The notes under the pieces: model-generated
Told to the model about the DNA's origin: nothing
The model's input: the letters and a program-made list of their open reading frames with translations, nothing else
Databases searched by the model: none
Made by a program: the position numbers and the translations under genes
In this document: positions 32,551-41,387 of the stretch, piece by piece
Layout: each line of letters begins with the position of its first letter
Numbering within the stretch: the first letter of the stretch is position 1
NCBI RefSeq assembly: GCF_034670185.1
Contig: NZ_JAXMNY010000001.1
Location: 372,001-436,000, forward strand
Direction: 5' to 3'
DNA: 64,000 bases
DNA from: Nisaea sp.
GTDB taxonomy: Bacteria > Pseudomonadota > Alphaproteobacteria > Thalassobaculales > Thalassobaculaceae

Positions 32551-32560
32551 GGCCGGACAG

Positions 32561-33889
32561 ATGACCTATAAAAATCCCCCGACCACGCCGCGCCAGTCCG
32601 CCACCTTCGACGATTACACGCTGTCGGAAATCCGCCGCGCCGCCGCAACAGGCATCTATGACATCCGGGGTGCCGGTGCGAAGCGCAAGGTGCCGCATTT
32701 CGACGATCTGCTGTTCCTCGGCGCCTCGATCTCCCGCTATCCGCTGGAAGGCTACCGTGAGGCTTGCGGGACCAATGTGGTGCTCGGCGCCCGGCATGCG
32801 AAAAAGCCGATCGAGTTGAAGATCCCGATCACCATCGCCGGAATGAGCTTCGGCTCACTCTCCGGCCCCGCCAAGGAAGCGCTGGGGCGCGGCGCGACGC
32901 TTGCCGGAACCTCCACGACCACCGGAGACGGCGGCATGACGGAGGAAGAGCGCGGGCATTCCGGAATTCTCGTCTACCAGTATCTGCCGTCCCGTTACGG
33001 CATGAACCCGCGCGATCTGCGCCGGGCCGACGCCATCGAGGTGGTTGTCGGGCAGGGCGCTAAACCGGGCGGCGGTGGTATGCTGCTTGGCCAGAAGATC
33101 TCCGACCGGGTGGCGGCAATGCGTACCCTGCCGCCGGGTATTGACCAGCGCTCCGCTTGCCGGCACCCGGACTGGACAGGTCCCGACGATCTGGAGATCA
33201 AGATTCAGGAGCTGCGCGAGATCACCGACTGGGAAAAGCCGATCTATGTGAAGGTCGGTGGCGCGCGGCCCTATTATGACACCGCGCTGGCAGTGAAATC
33301 CGGCGCCGATGTGGTGGTGCTGGACGGCATGCAGGGCGGTACGGCGGCGACCCAGGAAGTCTTTATCGAGAATGTCGGCCTGCCGACGCTGGCCTGCATC
33401 CGGCCCGCCGTGCAGGCGCTGCAGGATCTCGGCATGCACCGCAAGGTTCAGCTCGTCATTTCCGGCGGTGTGCGGAACGGTGCGGATGTCGCCAAGGCGC
33501 TGGCGCTCGGCGCGGACGCAGTCTCCATCGGCACGGCGGCGCTGGTTGCCATCGGCGATAACGATCCGCGCTGGGAAGAGGAATACCAGGCCCTCGGCAC
33601 GAACGCCGGTGCATATGACGACTGGCACGAGGGCCGCGATCCGGCGGGCATTTCCACCCAGGACCCGGAGCTTATGAAGCGTGTCGACCCGGTTGCGGCC
33701 GGGCGCAGGCTGGCGAATTACCTGAAGGTGATGACACTGGAAGCGCAGACCATCGCCCGGGCCTGCGGCAAGAGCCATGTGCATAATCTCGAGCCGGAAG
33801 ATCTCTGTGCGCTGAGCATCGAGGCGTCGGCCATGGCTGGCGTGCCGCTCGCGGGGACGGACTGGATACCGGGCAAGAGCGGACTTTAG
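32561..33889 (+). CDS. glxD: FMN-binding glutamate synthase family protein (GlxD/MgsC)
   Basis: 442 residues from the ATG at 32561 (GAGG 10 bases upstream; an ATG at 32534 inside glxC is also in frame). It is a TIM-barrel GltS/FMN domain: MSFGSLSGPAKEALGRGA, TTTGDGGM, VVVGQGAKPGGGGMLLGQKI, VKVGGARPYYDTALAVKSGA, and the FMN-phosphate end SGGVRNGADVAKALALGAD. CRHPDW and CGKSHVHNLEPEDLC hold cysteines that may bind the Fe-S cluster. It is the catalytic core of the N-methylglutamate-synthase-type complex with GlxB and GlxC. Confidence 0.9.
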   Translation: MTYKNPPTTPRQSATFDDYTLSEIRRAAATGIYDIRGAGAKRKVPHFDDLLFLGASISRYPLEGYREACGTNVVLGARHAKKPIELKIPITIAGMSFGSLSGPAKEALGRGATLAGTSTTTGDGGMTEEERGHSGILVYQYLPSRYGMNPRDLRRADAIEVVVGQGAKPGGGGMLLGQKISDRVAAMRTLPPGIDQRSACRHPDWTGPDDLEIKIQELREITDWEKPIYVKVGGARPYYDTALAVKSGADVVVLDGMQGGTAATQEVFIENVGLPTLACIRPAVQALQDLGMHRKVQLVISGGVRNGADVAKALALGADAVSIGTAALVAIGDNDPRWEEEYQALGTNAGAYDDWHEGRDPAGISTQDPELMKRVDPVAAGRRLANYLKVMTLEAQTIARACGKSHVHNLEPEDLCALSIEASAMAGVPLAGTDWIPGKSGL

Positions 33890-33958
33890 GAACACGGTAA
33901 GACGCTGCGATCAACGCGGCGCGCGCCGAGGGAGACGACAGGGGACATTGGAGGTTTC

Positions 33959-35266
33959 ATGACGAAGGATCTCGCGGCTTTCGCGAAAGAGAAGGGGGTC
34001 AAGTATTTCATGATCTCCTTTACCGACCTGTTCGGCGCCCAGCGCGCCAAGCTGGTTCCGGCCCAGGCGATTGCCGGCATGCAGGAAGAGGGTGCCGGTT
34101 TTGCCGGCTTCGCCGCTTGGCTCGACATGACACCGGCCCACCCGGATCTGTTCGCGGTGCCGGACGCCTCGACGGCAATCCAGCTTCCCTGGCGTAAGGA
34201 CGTGGCCTGGGTCGCGGGCGATTGCATCATGGAGGGCAAGCCGGTTGAGCAGGCGCCGCGCAACACGCTGAAGCGGATGGTCGATCTTGCCGCCGGGCAG
34301 GGCCTGCGGGTGAAGACCGGGATCGAAGCTGAATATTTCCTGATCCTGCCGGACGGTACCGAGATTTCCGACCCGTTCGATACCGCCGAGAAACCCTGTT
34401 ACGACCAGCAGGCGGTGATGCGCCGCTATGACGTGATCTCCGAGATTTGCGACTACATGCTGGAGCTCGGCTGGGGCCCGTACCAGAATGATCATGAGGA
34501 CGCGAACGGCCAGTTCGAAATGAACTGGGAATTTGACGATGCCCTGAAGACGGCGGACAAGCATTCCTTCTTCAAGTTCATGGTCAAGTCCGTGGCCGAG
34601 AAACACGGACTGCGCGCGACCTTCATGCCGAAGCCGTTCAAGCACCTGACCGGCAATGGCTGCCATTGCCATGTCTCGGTCTGGGACAAGAAGGGCAAGG
34701 AGAATGCATTCGCCGACAAGAAGGACGAACTCGGTCTCTCGAAAGAGGGGATGCACTTCCTCGGCGGCATCATGAAGCACGCCCAGGGCATGACGGCGAT
34801 CACCAATCCGACAGTGAACTCCTACAAGCGCATCAATGCGGCGGGTACGCTCTCCGGTGCGACATGGGCGCCGAACTCGGTTACCTGGTCCGGAAACAAC
34901 CGCACCCATATGGTCCGCGTGCCGGGGCCGGGCCGCTTCGAGTTGCGCCTGCCTGACGGAGCCACGAACCCGTATCTGCTGCAGGCGGTTGTCATCGCCG
35001 CCGGTCTCGACGGACTGAAAACCAAAGCCGATCCGGGCAATCGCCATGACAACGACATGTATGCCCAGCCGGAACTGGCAGCCGATGCGCCCCGCCTGCC
35101 GCTGAACATGCTGGACGCGTTGCGGACGTTCGATGCGGATTCAGGGCTGAAAGCGATTCTTGGCGAGGAATTCTCGGCTGCTTTCCTGAAGTTGAAATTG
35201 GGCGAGTGGAATTCCTACACATCGCACCTCACCGAATGGGAGCGCGAAACCACGCTCGACATTTGA
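33959..35266 (+). CDS. glnT: GlnT/GmaS-type glutamine synthetase (type III-like, possible gamma-glutamylmethylamide synthetase)
   Basis: 435 residues with a GGAGG 6 bases before the ATG. GS motifs: FMISFTDLFGAQRAKLVP (N-domain), GIEAEYFLIL and NGQFEMNWEF (metal glutamates), NGCHCHVSVWD (ATP histidine), SYKRINA, and NRTHMVRVPGPGRFELRLPDGATNPYLL (substrate arginines). It belongs with rhizobial GlnT and with gamma-glutamylmethylamide synthetases, which are closely related and regularly encoded beside glxBCD/mgsABC. It could make glutamine or a gamma-glutamyl amide; the sequence cannot tell. The 69-base gap from glxD has no terminator, so it is probably co-transcribed. Confidence 0.88.
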   Translation: MTKDLAAFAKEKGVKYFMISFTDLFGAQRAKLVPAQAIAGMQEEGAGFAGFAAWLDMTPAHPDLFAVPDASTAIQLPWRKDVAWVAGDCIMEGKPVEQAPRNTLKRMVDLAAGQGLRVKTGIEAEYFLILPDGTEISDPFDTAEKPCYDQQAVMRRYDVISEICDYMLELGWGPYQNDHEDANGQFEMNWEFDDALKTADKHSFFKFMVKSVAEKHGLRATFMPKPFKHLTGNGCHCHVSVWDKKGKENAFADKKDELGLSKEGMHFLGGIMKHAQGMTAITNPTVNSYKRINAAGTLSGATWAPNSVTWSGNNRTHMVRVPGPGRFELRLPDGATNPYLLQAVVIAAGLDGLKTKADPGNRHDNDMYAQPELAADAPRLPLNMLDALRTFDADSGLKAILGEEFSAAFLKLKLGEWNSYTSHLTEWERETTLDI

Positions 35267-35316
35267 GAATTGAGGTGCCCTGATAGACGCTCGCCGCGCC
35301 TGATAGGGATGCCCTG

Positions 35317-36639
35317 ATGACACAATTGAACGAACTGACTGCGTCCGAAGCCGCCCGGGTTCTGGCGGCGGGGGAAGCCTCTGCTGAAGATATGATGCGC
35401 GCCTGCCTGGATCGCGTTAGCGAACGCGATGACACGGTCCGGGCCTGGGCTTTCCTCGATCCGGAACTGGCGCTTTCCAGCGCGCGCGCCGCGGACAGTC
35501 ATCGCAAGGCAGGCAACGCGCTCGGCCCTCTGCACGGCGTGCCGGTGGGCATCAAGGACATCATCGAGACTGCGGACATGCCGACCGAAAACGGCTCCGA
35601 CCTCTTCCGAGGGCAGCGGACCGGGCGCGACGCCGATTGCGTCGCCCGGCTGCGCAACGCCGGTGCGGTGATCATGGGCAAGACTGTGACGACGGAGCTC
35701 GCAAACACCAACCCGAGCAAGACCCGCAATCCACACAATCCGGAGCACTCGCCGGGAGGGTCCTCAGCCGGATCCGGCGCGGCGGTCGCGGATTTCCAGG
35801 TTCCGCTCGCCCTTGGCACCCAGACCGGCGGTTCGGTGATCCGGCCCGGCTCGTTCAATGGCATCCATGCCCTGAAGCCGTCGCTCGGGCTGATCCAGCG
35901 CGAAGGCGTGCTAATGCAGTCGCATACGCTCGATACGGTCGGCGCCTATGGTCGCTCTGTCGAGGATCTGGCCTTGATAACGGACAGCATGGCTGCATTC
36001 GATGCCTCTGATGCTTTCAGTTTCGGCGGTCGGCGTTCAAGCCTCTCCGCTGCCTTGGACATGGACATACCGGCGCCGCGATTTGCTTTTCTTGAGACCC
36101 CGGCCTGGCCGGAGGCTGATGATGGCGCGCGCAAAGCCATTGAGCAGGTGGTAGACGGGCTGGGCGCTCGTTGCGTTCGGGAGACTCTGCCGTCTCCCTT
36201 CGATCGCATCCTCGACTTTCATGCCACGGTCATGGCGGCGGAAATGGTGCCCTATTATGGCCCCCTCATCGACGCCAGTCCTGACAAGGCCAGCGATATG
36301 GTGAAGGCACGCCTCGCCGTGGCCCGCAAGGTCGCCGCCGGTGATTACGTGGAGGCGCTGCTGGCGCGCGGACCGATAAACGACTCCCTGATATCGCTGC
36401 TGGACCGCTACGACGCGGTGCTCTGCCTGCCGGCGACTGGTCCGGCGCCGCACGGTTTCGCCACCACGGGATCGGCCGTGTTCAACGGTCTCTGGACCTA
36501 TCTCGGCGTGCCCTGCGTGACCCTGCCCCGACTAAGCGTTGACGGTTTGCCGCTCGGAGTTCAACTCGTCGGCAAGCCGGGTGACGACGGCAAGCTGCTG
36601 CGCACAGCGCGCTGGTTGGACCAGCAGCTGGCCGGTTAG
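35317..36639 (+). CDS. Amidase signature enzyme
   Basis: 440 residues. The Ser-cisSer-Lys triad is intact: Lys80 in GVPVGIKD, Ser149 in PGGSSAGS and Ser173 in TGGSVIRPGSF, with the family's spacing. GVPCVTLPRL and DGLPLGVQLVG mark the C-terminal end. It is shorter than GatA and no gatC/gatB neighbours are present, so it is a catabolic or detoxifying amidase. Sitting 50 bases after glnT, it could cleave an amide feeding or leaving the gamma-glutamyl pathway (inference). Confidence 0.88.
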   Translation: MTQLNELTASEAARVLAAGEASAEDMMRACLDRVSERDDTVRAWAFLDPELALSSARAADSHRKAGNALGPLHGVPVGIKDIIETADMPTENGSDLFRGQRTGRDADCVARLRNAGAVIMGKTVTTELANTNPSKTRNPHNPEHSPGGSSAGSGAAVADFQVPLALGTQTGGSVIRPGSFNGIHALKPSLGLIQREGVLMQSHTLDTVGAYGRSVEDLALITDSMAAFDASDAFSFGGRRSSLSAALDMDIPAPRFAFLETPAWPEADDGARKAIEQVVDGLGARCVRETLPSPFDRILDFHATVMAAEMVPYYGPLIDASPDKASDMVKARLAVARKVAAGDYVEALLARGPINDSLISLLDRYDAVLCLPATGPAPHGFATTGSAVFNGLWTYLGVPCVTLPRLSVDGLPLGVQLVGKPGDDGKLLRTARWLDQQLAG

Positions 36640-36649
36640 CCCAAAATCT

Positions 36650-37558
36650 CTAGTCTGCTGCTTGTGCTTCTTTCAGCTCGGCGCGTGCCCGCTTCTGCCG
36701 GAACGCCTCGCGCTGGGCGATATAGAGCGTGCTGGCGACGATCAGTCCGGCGCCGATGATAGTCCGCTCGTCAGGAACCTCTCCGAACACCAGATAGCCC
36801 GCGAAGGCGATGGTGATCAGCCGGAGATACTGGAAGACAGAAATCGCGCTGGCCTCGCCGACGGCATAAGCCTTGATGTCGAAATAGACGCGGGCGGTCG
36901 CCCCGACACTGAGCACACCCAGGATGATCCAGAGCGACTGATCGGGCCAGACCCAGTGGGACAGCGCGGGCGGGGCGCTGGCCAGTGTGGCCATCATCAT
37001 GAAATAGATCATCAGCGTGCCGGGCGGATCATCCTTCGAGAGGACCTTCCCCTGGATCAGCAGAACAGCGAACAGGGCGGCACTGATCAGAGCCGCCAGC
37101 ATGGCGAACTCGATGGTGTCCAGGGTCGGGTTTACCACAACGACAATCCCGGCAAACCCGACCAGGGTGGCACCCCAGCGGTGTATGCCGACTTTCTCGC
37201 CAAGCATCGGCCCGGCCAGCGCGGTCATGAAGAGCGGGGTCGAGAAGAACAACACCGACGCCGTGGTGATCGGCAGGTTGCTGAGGGCATAGAAGCCCGC
37301 ATTCATCGAGATTGCCCCGATGGCACCGCGCACCAGATGCTTTTTCCAGTGCCGGCTGAACAGCACGTTTTTGCCGGAGCCGATGACAAAGGGCGCCATC
37401 ATGGCCAGCGAGAGCACGCAGCGCACGAACACGATCTGCGTGGATGACAGACCGTCGGAGGCCATCTTGACCCCGACGGTCATCACAGTCGCCGCCAGAC
37501 AGGAGGCGATGATCCACAGCGCTCCCTGGAGATTGCCGGAGAGCGCTGCTTTGGGCAT
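36650..37558 (-). CDS. EamA/DMT family transporter
   Basis: 302 residues with about ten transmembrane helices in two EamA repeats (first: GALWIIASCLAATVMTVGVK; second ends ITIAFAGYLVFGEVPDERT, with the conserved GE). Probable metabolite exporter; substrate unknown. It lies 3 bases after the SDR gene on the same strand, so the two form one unit, and it converges on the amidase gene. Confidence 0.87.
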   Translation of the reverse strand: MPKAALSGNLQGALWIIASCLAATVMTVGVKMASDGLSSTQIVFVRCVLSLAMMAPFVIGSGKNVLFSRHWKKHLVRGAIGAISMNAGFYALSNLPITTASVLFFSTPLFMTALAGPMLGEKVGIHRWGATLVGFAGIVVVVNPTLDTIEFAMLAALISAALFAVLLIQGKVLSKDDPPGTLMIYFMMMATLASAPPALSHWVWPDQSLWIILGVLSVGATARVYFDIKAYAVGEASAISVFQYLRLITIAFAGYLVFGEVPDERTIIGAGLIVASTLYIAQREAFRQKRARAELKEAQAAD

Positions 37559-37561
37559 GGG

Positions 37562-38338
37562 TCAGACCAGTCCTTCGAGGCCGCCGTCGACGCTGAGCGC
37601 CTGGCCCGTGATATGCGCGCCGGCTTTCGAGCAGAGGAACAGGATCATCGAGGCGATATCGTCCGCCGTCACGAAGGTCTTGAGAGAGGCTATCGAGGCC
37701 AGCTCGTCCCGCATCGCGTTTTCGGAGACCTTCTTCGCCGCCGCCTTGGCCTTGATCACCCGGTCGATCCGGGCACCTTCGACCGCGCCCGGGTGAACGG
37801 TGTTACAGCGGATCTGGTCGGTCCCGAGTTCGATGGCAATCGTCCGGGTGAACCCGACGATGCCCCATTTCGCGGCGGAATAGGGACTACGCATCGGGAA
37901 GCCGAATTTACCGGCGGCCGAGGACAGGTTGACGATTGAGCCGCCACCCGCGTCACGCAGATACGGTATGGCCATCTGGGTCATCAGGAAGGTGCAAGTG
38001 AGGTTGATGTCGATGCAGGACTCCCAATCCTCGAAATCGACATCTTCAACCGGCCCGGTCGGCCCGGCGGTGCCCGCATTGTTCACCAGAATGTCGAGCC
38101 CGCCGAGATCATCGATCGCGGCATTGAACATTTTCTTCAACGCCTCTTTGTTGGAGACGTCCGTCAGGGTGCCGTTAAGGTTCGGGACCTTGTCTCGCGC
38201 ATCCTCAAGCTGGTCCTGATCGATATCGCAGATGAAGACTTTGGCTCCCGCCGCACTGAACAGTTCCGCGGTACGGCGGCCGATGCCCCCGGCGCCTGCC
38301 GTGATTAGTGCGCGTTTGCCCGTTAGATCGAGCTTCAT
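37562..38338 (-). CDS. Short-chain dehydrogenase/reductase
   Basis: 258 residues from the ATG at 38338 (GGGGGA about 5 bases upstream; a TTG four codons earlier is less likely). Classical SDR: ITAGAGGIGRRTAEL cofactor loop with an alanine where TGxxxGxG has its first Gly, NNAGTAG, catalytic Ser in LSSAAGKFG, YSAAKWG, and ITGQALSVDGGLEGLV at the end. DIDQDQ after strand 2 suggests NAD. The substrate may be a hydroxy acid or alcohol; none can be named. Confidence 0.88.
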   Translation of the reverse strand: MKLDLTGKRALITAGAGGIGRRTAELFSAAGAKVFICDIDQDQLEDARDKVPNLNGTLTDVSNKEALKKMFNAAIDDLGGLDILVNNAGTAGPTGPVEDVDFEDWESCIDINLTCTFLMTQMAIPYLRDAGGGSIVNLSSAAGKFGFPMRSPYSAAKWGIVGFTRTIAIELGTDQIRCNTVHPGAVEGARIDRVIKAKAAAKKVSENAMRDELASIASLKTFVTADDIASMILFLCSKAGAHITGQALSVDGGLEGLV

Positions 38339-38455
38339 GATTTCCCCCAATTTGCAGATTTTAATTAGTCTGGAGGAGTGACTATAGCGGGATTGCTGCA
38401 GTGCGGCAGCAGGGAAAACGGCGCGGGATTCATTCCATAGAGGAGAAAAACCGGG

Positions 38456-39016
38456 CTACTTCTCGAACCGGCTCTTCGCCTTGTCGCGGGCCTGTTCCTT
38501 GTTCTCGCTGCCATAGACCAGGCCGGCGATCACGAAGGCGAGGGAGAGGCCAAGGGCGGACATGGTGGCGCCGAAGCCCCAGAGTGGGCCGTATTCTCGG
38601 CCGATGAAGACAATGCCGTACCAGAAAGAGAAGAAGGACGCGACGGCAGCCATCAGCAGGAAGCCGATGCGCACGCACAGTCCGCCGATGCGGTTGGCCG
38701 ACATCAGCTCGCGGAAGGCGGCACTGGTTTCGGCATCACGGATTGCCTTGGTGATGTCCTTGCGGGCGCGCTTGGTCCAGTCGCCGACACGCATTCCGGT
38801 TTTTCCGTCGGTTCGCCCGGGATTGAGGATCACTTCTTTCAGATCGTCGACGATCTCTTTTGCTCGCTCTTCGGCAGGGCGCCGCTTAAGGCTGGGAAAT
38901 GCCGAGTCGTTGTCGCGGTCCTTTTTGTCGTCAGAAGAGGCATCGCGTGTCAGATCGAACACGGAGGGTGTACGGTCGTCGGCCATCAGGCTGGCGGCTC
39001 CTCTGAAGCTGTTCAT
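38456..39016 (-). CDS. Hypothetical protein with C-terminal membrane segments
   Basis: 186 residues from the ATG at 39016 (GAGG 8 bases upstream; an ATG at 38986 is an alternative). The N-terminal 100 residues are polar and charged (PSVFDLTRDASSDDKKDRD, then AEERAKEIVDDLKEVI). Two hydrophobic segments follow, about residues 117-137 (GFLLMAAVASFFSFWYGIVF) and 148-170 (GFGATMSALGLSLAFVIAGL), then a basic tail. No catalytic motif is seen. It is probably an inner-membrane protein with a cytosolic head. It lies 10 bases after the PilZ gene and is likely in its operon. Confidence 0.75.
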   Translation of the reverse strand: MNSFRGAASLMADDRTPSVFDLTRDASSDDKKDRDNDSAFPSLKRRPAEERAKEIVDDLKEVILNPGRTDGKTGMRVGDWTKRARKDITKAIRDAETSAAFRELMSANRIGGLCVRIGFLLMAAVASFFSFWYGIVFIGREYGPLWGFGATMSALGLSLAFVIAGLVYGSENKEQARDKAKSRFEK

Positions 39017-39026
39017 CGCATAAACC

Positions 39027-39389
39027 TCACGCGCATCCCTGCGCGACCATTTCATGCAAGTAGCGGTTCAGGGTCGTCGTTGCAACAGGCTCGGCAGGAT
39101 CGAACAGCAGGGTTAGGGCTGCCGTTTCAGGATCGTAGCGCCGGACGGAGATCTTGGCGTTGAACAGCGCGCCGGGCCCGGCGGTCGGTACCAGCACGCG
39201 GAGTTCCGCCCGGTCGTCCGGCTTCAGGTTGCCGTAATAGCCGACGATCTTGATGCCATGTGTATTCCAGTCATCGATCGTATAGGGGGTCGATCCGACC
39301 ACGGCGGTCATCGGGGCAGTTGCACGCGGCGCGCGGCGGCGCTCACCGGCCAGGGACTGGTCGACGGGCTCGGAAATGGACTGCGACAT
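39027..39389 (-). CDS. PilZ-like domain protein
   Basis: 120 residues from the ATG at 39389 (GAGG six bases upstream); the frame extends further but without support. ERRRAPRATAPM resembles the RxxxR c-di-GMP-binding start of PilZ domains, and IDDWNTHGIKIVGYYGNLKPDD the second motif (D/NxSxxG), where the usual Ser is Asn. Whether c-di-GMP is bound is therefore open. It is soluble and about the size of a single-domain PilZ adaptor. It is read together with the downstream membrane protein gene. Confidence 0.65.
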   Translation of the reverse strand: MSQSISEPVDQSLAGERRRAPRATAPMTAVVGSTPYTIDDWNTHGIKIVGYYGNLKPDDRAELRVLVPTAGPGALFNAKISVRRYDPETAALTLLFDPAEPVATTTLNRYLHEMVAQGCA

Positions 39390-39497
39390 GGGCGGCCTCG
39401 TTTCTGTCATTCGCTGTTTTCTTGGCGGTCCCGGCCCTTCTGTTCCGGCCCGCAGTGGATGACGGACTTCTAAGCAACCTGCGTGCCATTTTTCTGG

Positions 39498-39563
39498 CCG
39501 CCGCGCGAATTCCTTAAAATAGTTTGAGTCTTGTTGTTTTTTGTCAGATTTGGCGCGCGGCGG
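39498..39563. repeat. GC-rich inverted repeat flanking an AT-rich spacer
   Basis: CCGCCGCGCG (39498-39507) and CGCGCGGCGG (39554-39563) are exact complements around 46 AT-rich bases between the zinc-ribbon and PilZ genes. The spacer could hold the promoter of the PilZ unit; the arms may be coincidental. Confidence 0.35.
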
Positions 39564-39617
39564 TTCCCGGTCCGGCAAGTTCTGCCGGACTGAAGCTGCC
39601 GGATGGCGGCGGTGTGC

Positions 39618-39899
39618 CTAGCTGTGCCGGGCGATGACCTGATCCCTGGAGGGCCAGGCCGGCCGGGTTGCGATATCTTTCGAGGCGCAGGCACTGCAGC
39701 GCATCCGGGTGCCGATCTCGGGCACGGGATAATCCGGGCCGAGCTGCGAGATCAGCATGGCTGTCGCAGCTTCGGCATTGTGCCCACAGCGGTTGCACCA
39801 GCAGAACACGCCAATCCCGGCCCGCGCGAGATCTGCGAGAGTAGCCGGTCGGCTGCGCTGCTCGTCCCGTTGCAGGGCCTTGTCTTTGAAGCGTCCCAT
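39618..39899 (-). CDS. Small zinc-ribbon-like hypothetical protein
   Basis: 93 residues. Two cysteine pairs, CWCNRC (CxxC) and CSAC (CxxC), about 37 residues apart, would bind one zinc. Between them is a helix-rich segment. The C-terminus DIATRPAWPSRDQV resembles small alphaproteobacterial zinc-ribbon proteins. It may bind nucleic acid, but nothing shows a target. The Shine-Dalgarno is weak. Confidence 0.65.
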   Translation of the reverse strand: MGRFKDKALQRDEQRSRPATLADLARAGIGVFCWCNRCGHNAEAATAMLISQLGPDYPVPEIGTRMRCSACASKDIATRPAWPSRDQVIARHS

Positions 39900-39997
39900 C
39901 TGTCGTGTCCATGCTGGAAACCAGAAAAGAACATAACAAGAACATTCCGGGCGAACAAGCGTATGACAGGATCTTCGGGACTACGTTCCGGTGACGA

Positions 39998-41383
39998 CTA
40001 GAGGTGTGACCAGACAGGCTTGGCCGTGCCGATGGGGCCGGCCGGGATATCCCAGGAGACCGGCACGCCAGCGATCGTCACCGCAGAGGCGAGGCGGCGG
40101 GCGGGACCCCAATGGGTCTCCTCGATATCCGGGGCGAGGTCGGCTTTGGTTTCCGGGGCGAATTCCGGCTCGTCCGCGCTTTTCTTCTGGCTTTCAAGCA
40201 GCACGGCGGTGCGGGCAAGGGACGTGCGGAAGTGGCTGCCGTCACCGCTTCTGATACGTTCAGCAAGGCCGCTGACGGCTGCTGCCGCGACGATGAAGCC
40301 GGTTGCGTAATCCAGTGCCTGGACTGGAAGCGGTGTCGGCTTGTCCTTGCCGTAATGACGCATGCCGGTCTCGGCGATGCCACTGCTCATCTGCACGATG
40401 CTGTCGAAGCCGCGCCGTCCAGCCCACGGCCCCGTCCAGCCATAGGCGCAAAGCGCGACATCGACCAGCCCGGGATTGAGAGACCGGCGTACTGACGCGC
40501 CGAGGCCGAGACCTTCGAGTGCGTCCCCGCGATAGCCATGCACCATGACATCTGCTTCCGCGATCAGTTCCTGCAGGCGCTGTCTGTCCGCTTCCTTGCG
40601 CAGGTCGAGAACGGCGGACCGTTTGCCGAGGGTCATTTCCTCCGCCAGCGCCTCAACCCAGAGATCGGTCGGCGGGTCGATCCGGAGAACGTCGGCCCCG
40701 TATCCGGCAAGAAAACGGGTGGCGGTCGGTCCGGCCAGCACCCGCGTCAGGTCGAGCACCCGGATACCGCCCAGCGGGCGGGCGTGGTTTATCGCCCAAT
40801 TTGCGGGGGAGGGCCCGGAGAAAGCCTCGTGATAGAGCAATGGCTCGGAGGCGACTGCCTTGCCCTGCGGATGGGCGGCCCAGGCGGCGCTGGAGCGCAA
40901 CTCGCCGGCGCAGCCGCCTGCTGCGACAACAGCGTCTTCAAGTTCCGCTGCATTCCATTCTGCTACGGCCTTCGCGACGTCGGCCCGTTCGGTCTTGCTG
41001 CTGTCTGGCACCGAAAGGACGGAAAGGGCCGCCTTGCGATGGTGCGGCGCATTGGTGTGGAGACGGATCCAGCCATCCTTCGTTGCGTAATCTCCAGCCA
41101 CGGCATCCCATTGTGCGGGCAAATCCCAACCGTCTGGCCGCAGCGAGCTTTTGTACCAGAAAGAGGCGAGTCGGCGGTCCACATCGACAGCAGGGGCTGT
41201 GTCATGCCGTGCGGCGATCAGATCGGCAATAGCCTGCCCGGCGGCAGCGAAGGAGGCGGCCGCCAGGTCTGTCACGGCATACGCGGACGGCAAGGCGCCG
41301 ACCCCGGTAACGGTTGGCGCCGAATGATCGGACAGCCGGGCGGCTTTCCGGATGTCGGAGAGAAAGGCATCGAATGGGGGCAT
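39998..41383 (-). CDS. CaiB/BaiF-type CoA transferase family III protein
   Basis: 461 residues from the ATG at 41383; the open frame continues to a TTG that would overlap the DUF2794 gene. The N-terminal part (to about residue 200) resembles a divergent half-domain, and GGIRVLDLTRVLAGPTATRFLAGYGADVLRIDPP is the classical family III start at about residue 205. This is the two-module arrangement seen in some members. The catalytic aspartate normally found after the first domain is not obvious, so transfer activity is uncertain. It starts 4 bases after the end of the DUF2794 gene, so the two form an operon. Confidence 0.82.
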   Translation of the reverse strand: MPPFDAFLSDIRKAARLSDHSAPTVTGVGALPSAYAVTDLAAASFAAAGQAIADLIAARHDTAPAVDVDRRLASFWYKSSLRPDGWDLPAQWDAVAGDYATKDGWIRLHTNAPHHRKAALSVLSVPDSSKTERADVAKAVAEWNAAELEDAVVAAGGCAGELRSSAAWAAHPQGKAVASEPLLYHEAFSGPSPANWAINHARPLGGIRVLDLTRVLAGPTATRFLAGYGADVLRIDPPTDLWVEALAEEMTLGKRSAVLDLRKEADRQRLQELIAEADVMVHGYRGDALEGLGLGASVRRSLNPGLVDVALCAYGWTGPWAGRRGFDSIVQMSSGIAETGMRHYGKDKPTPLPVQALDYATGFIVAAAAVSGLAERIRSGDGSHFRTSLARTAVLLESQKKSADEPEFAPETKADLAPDIEETHWGPARRLASAVTIAGVPVSWDIPAGPIGTAKPVWSHL

Positions 41384-41387
41384 GATT

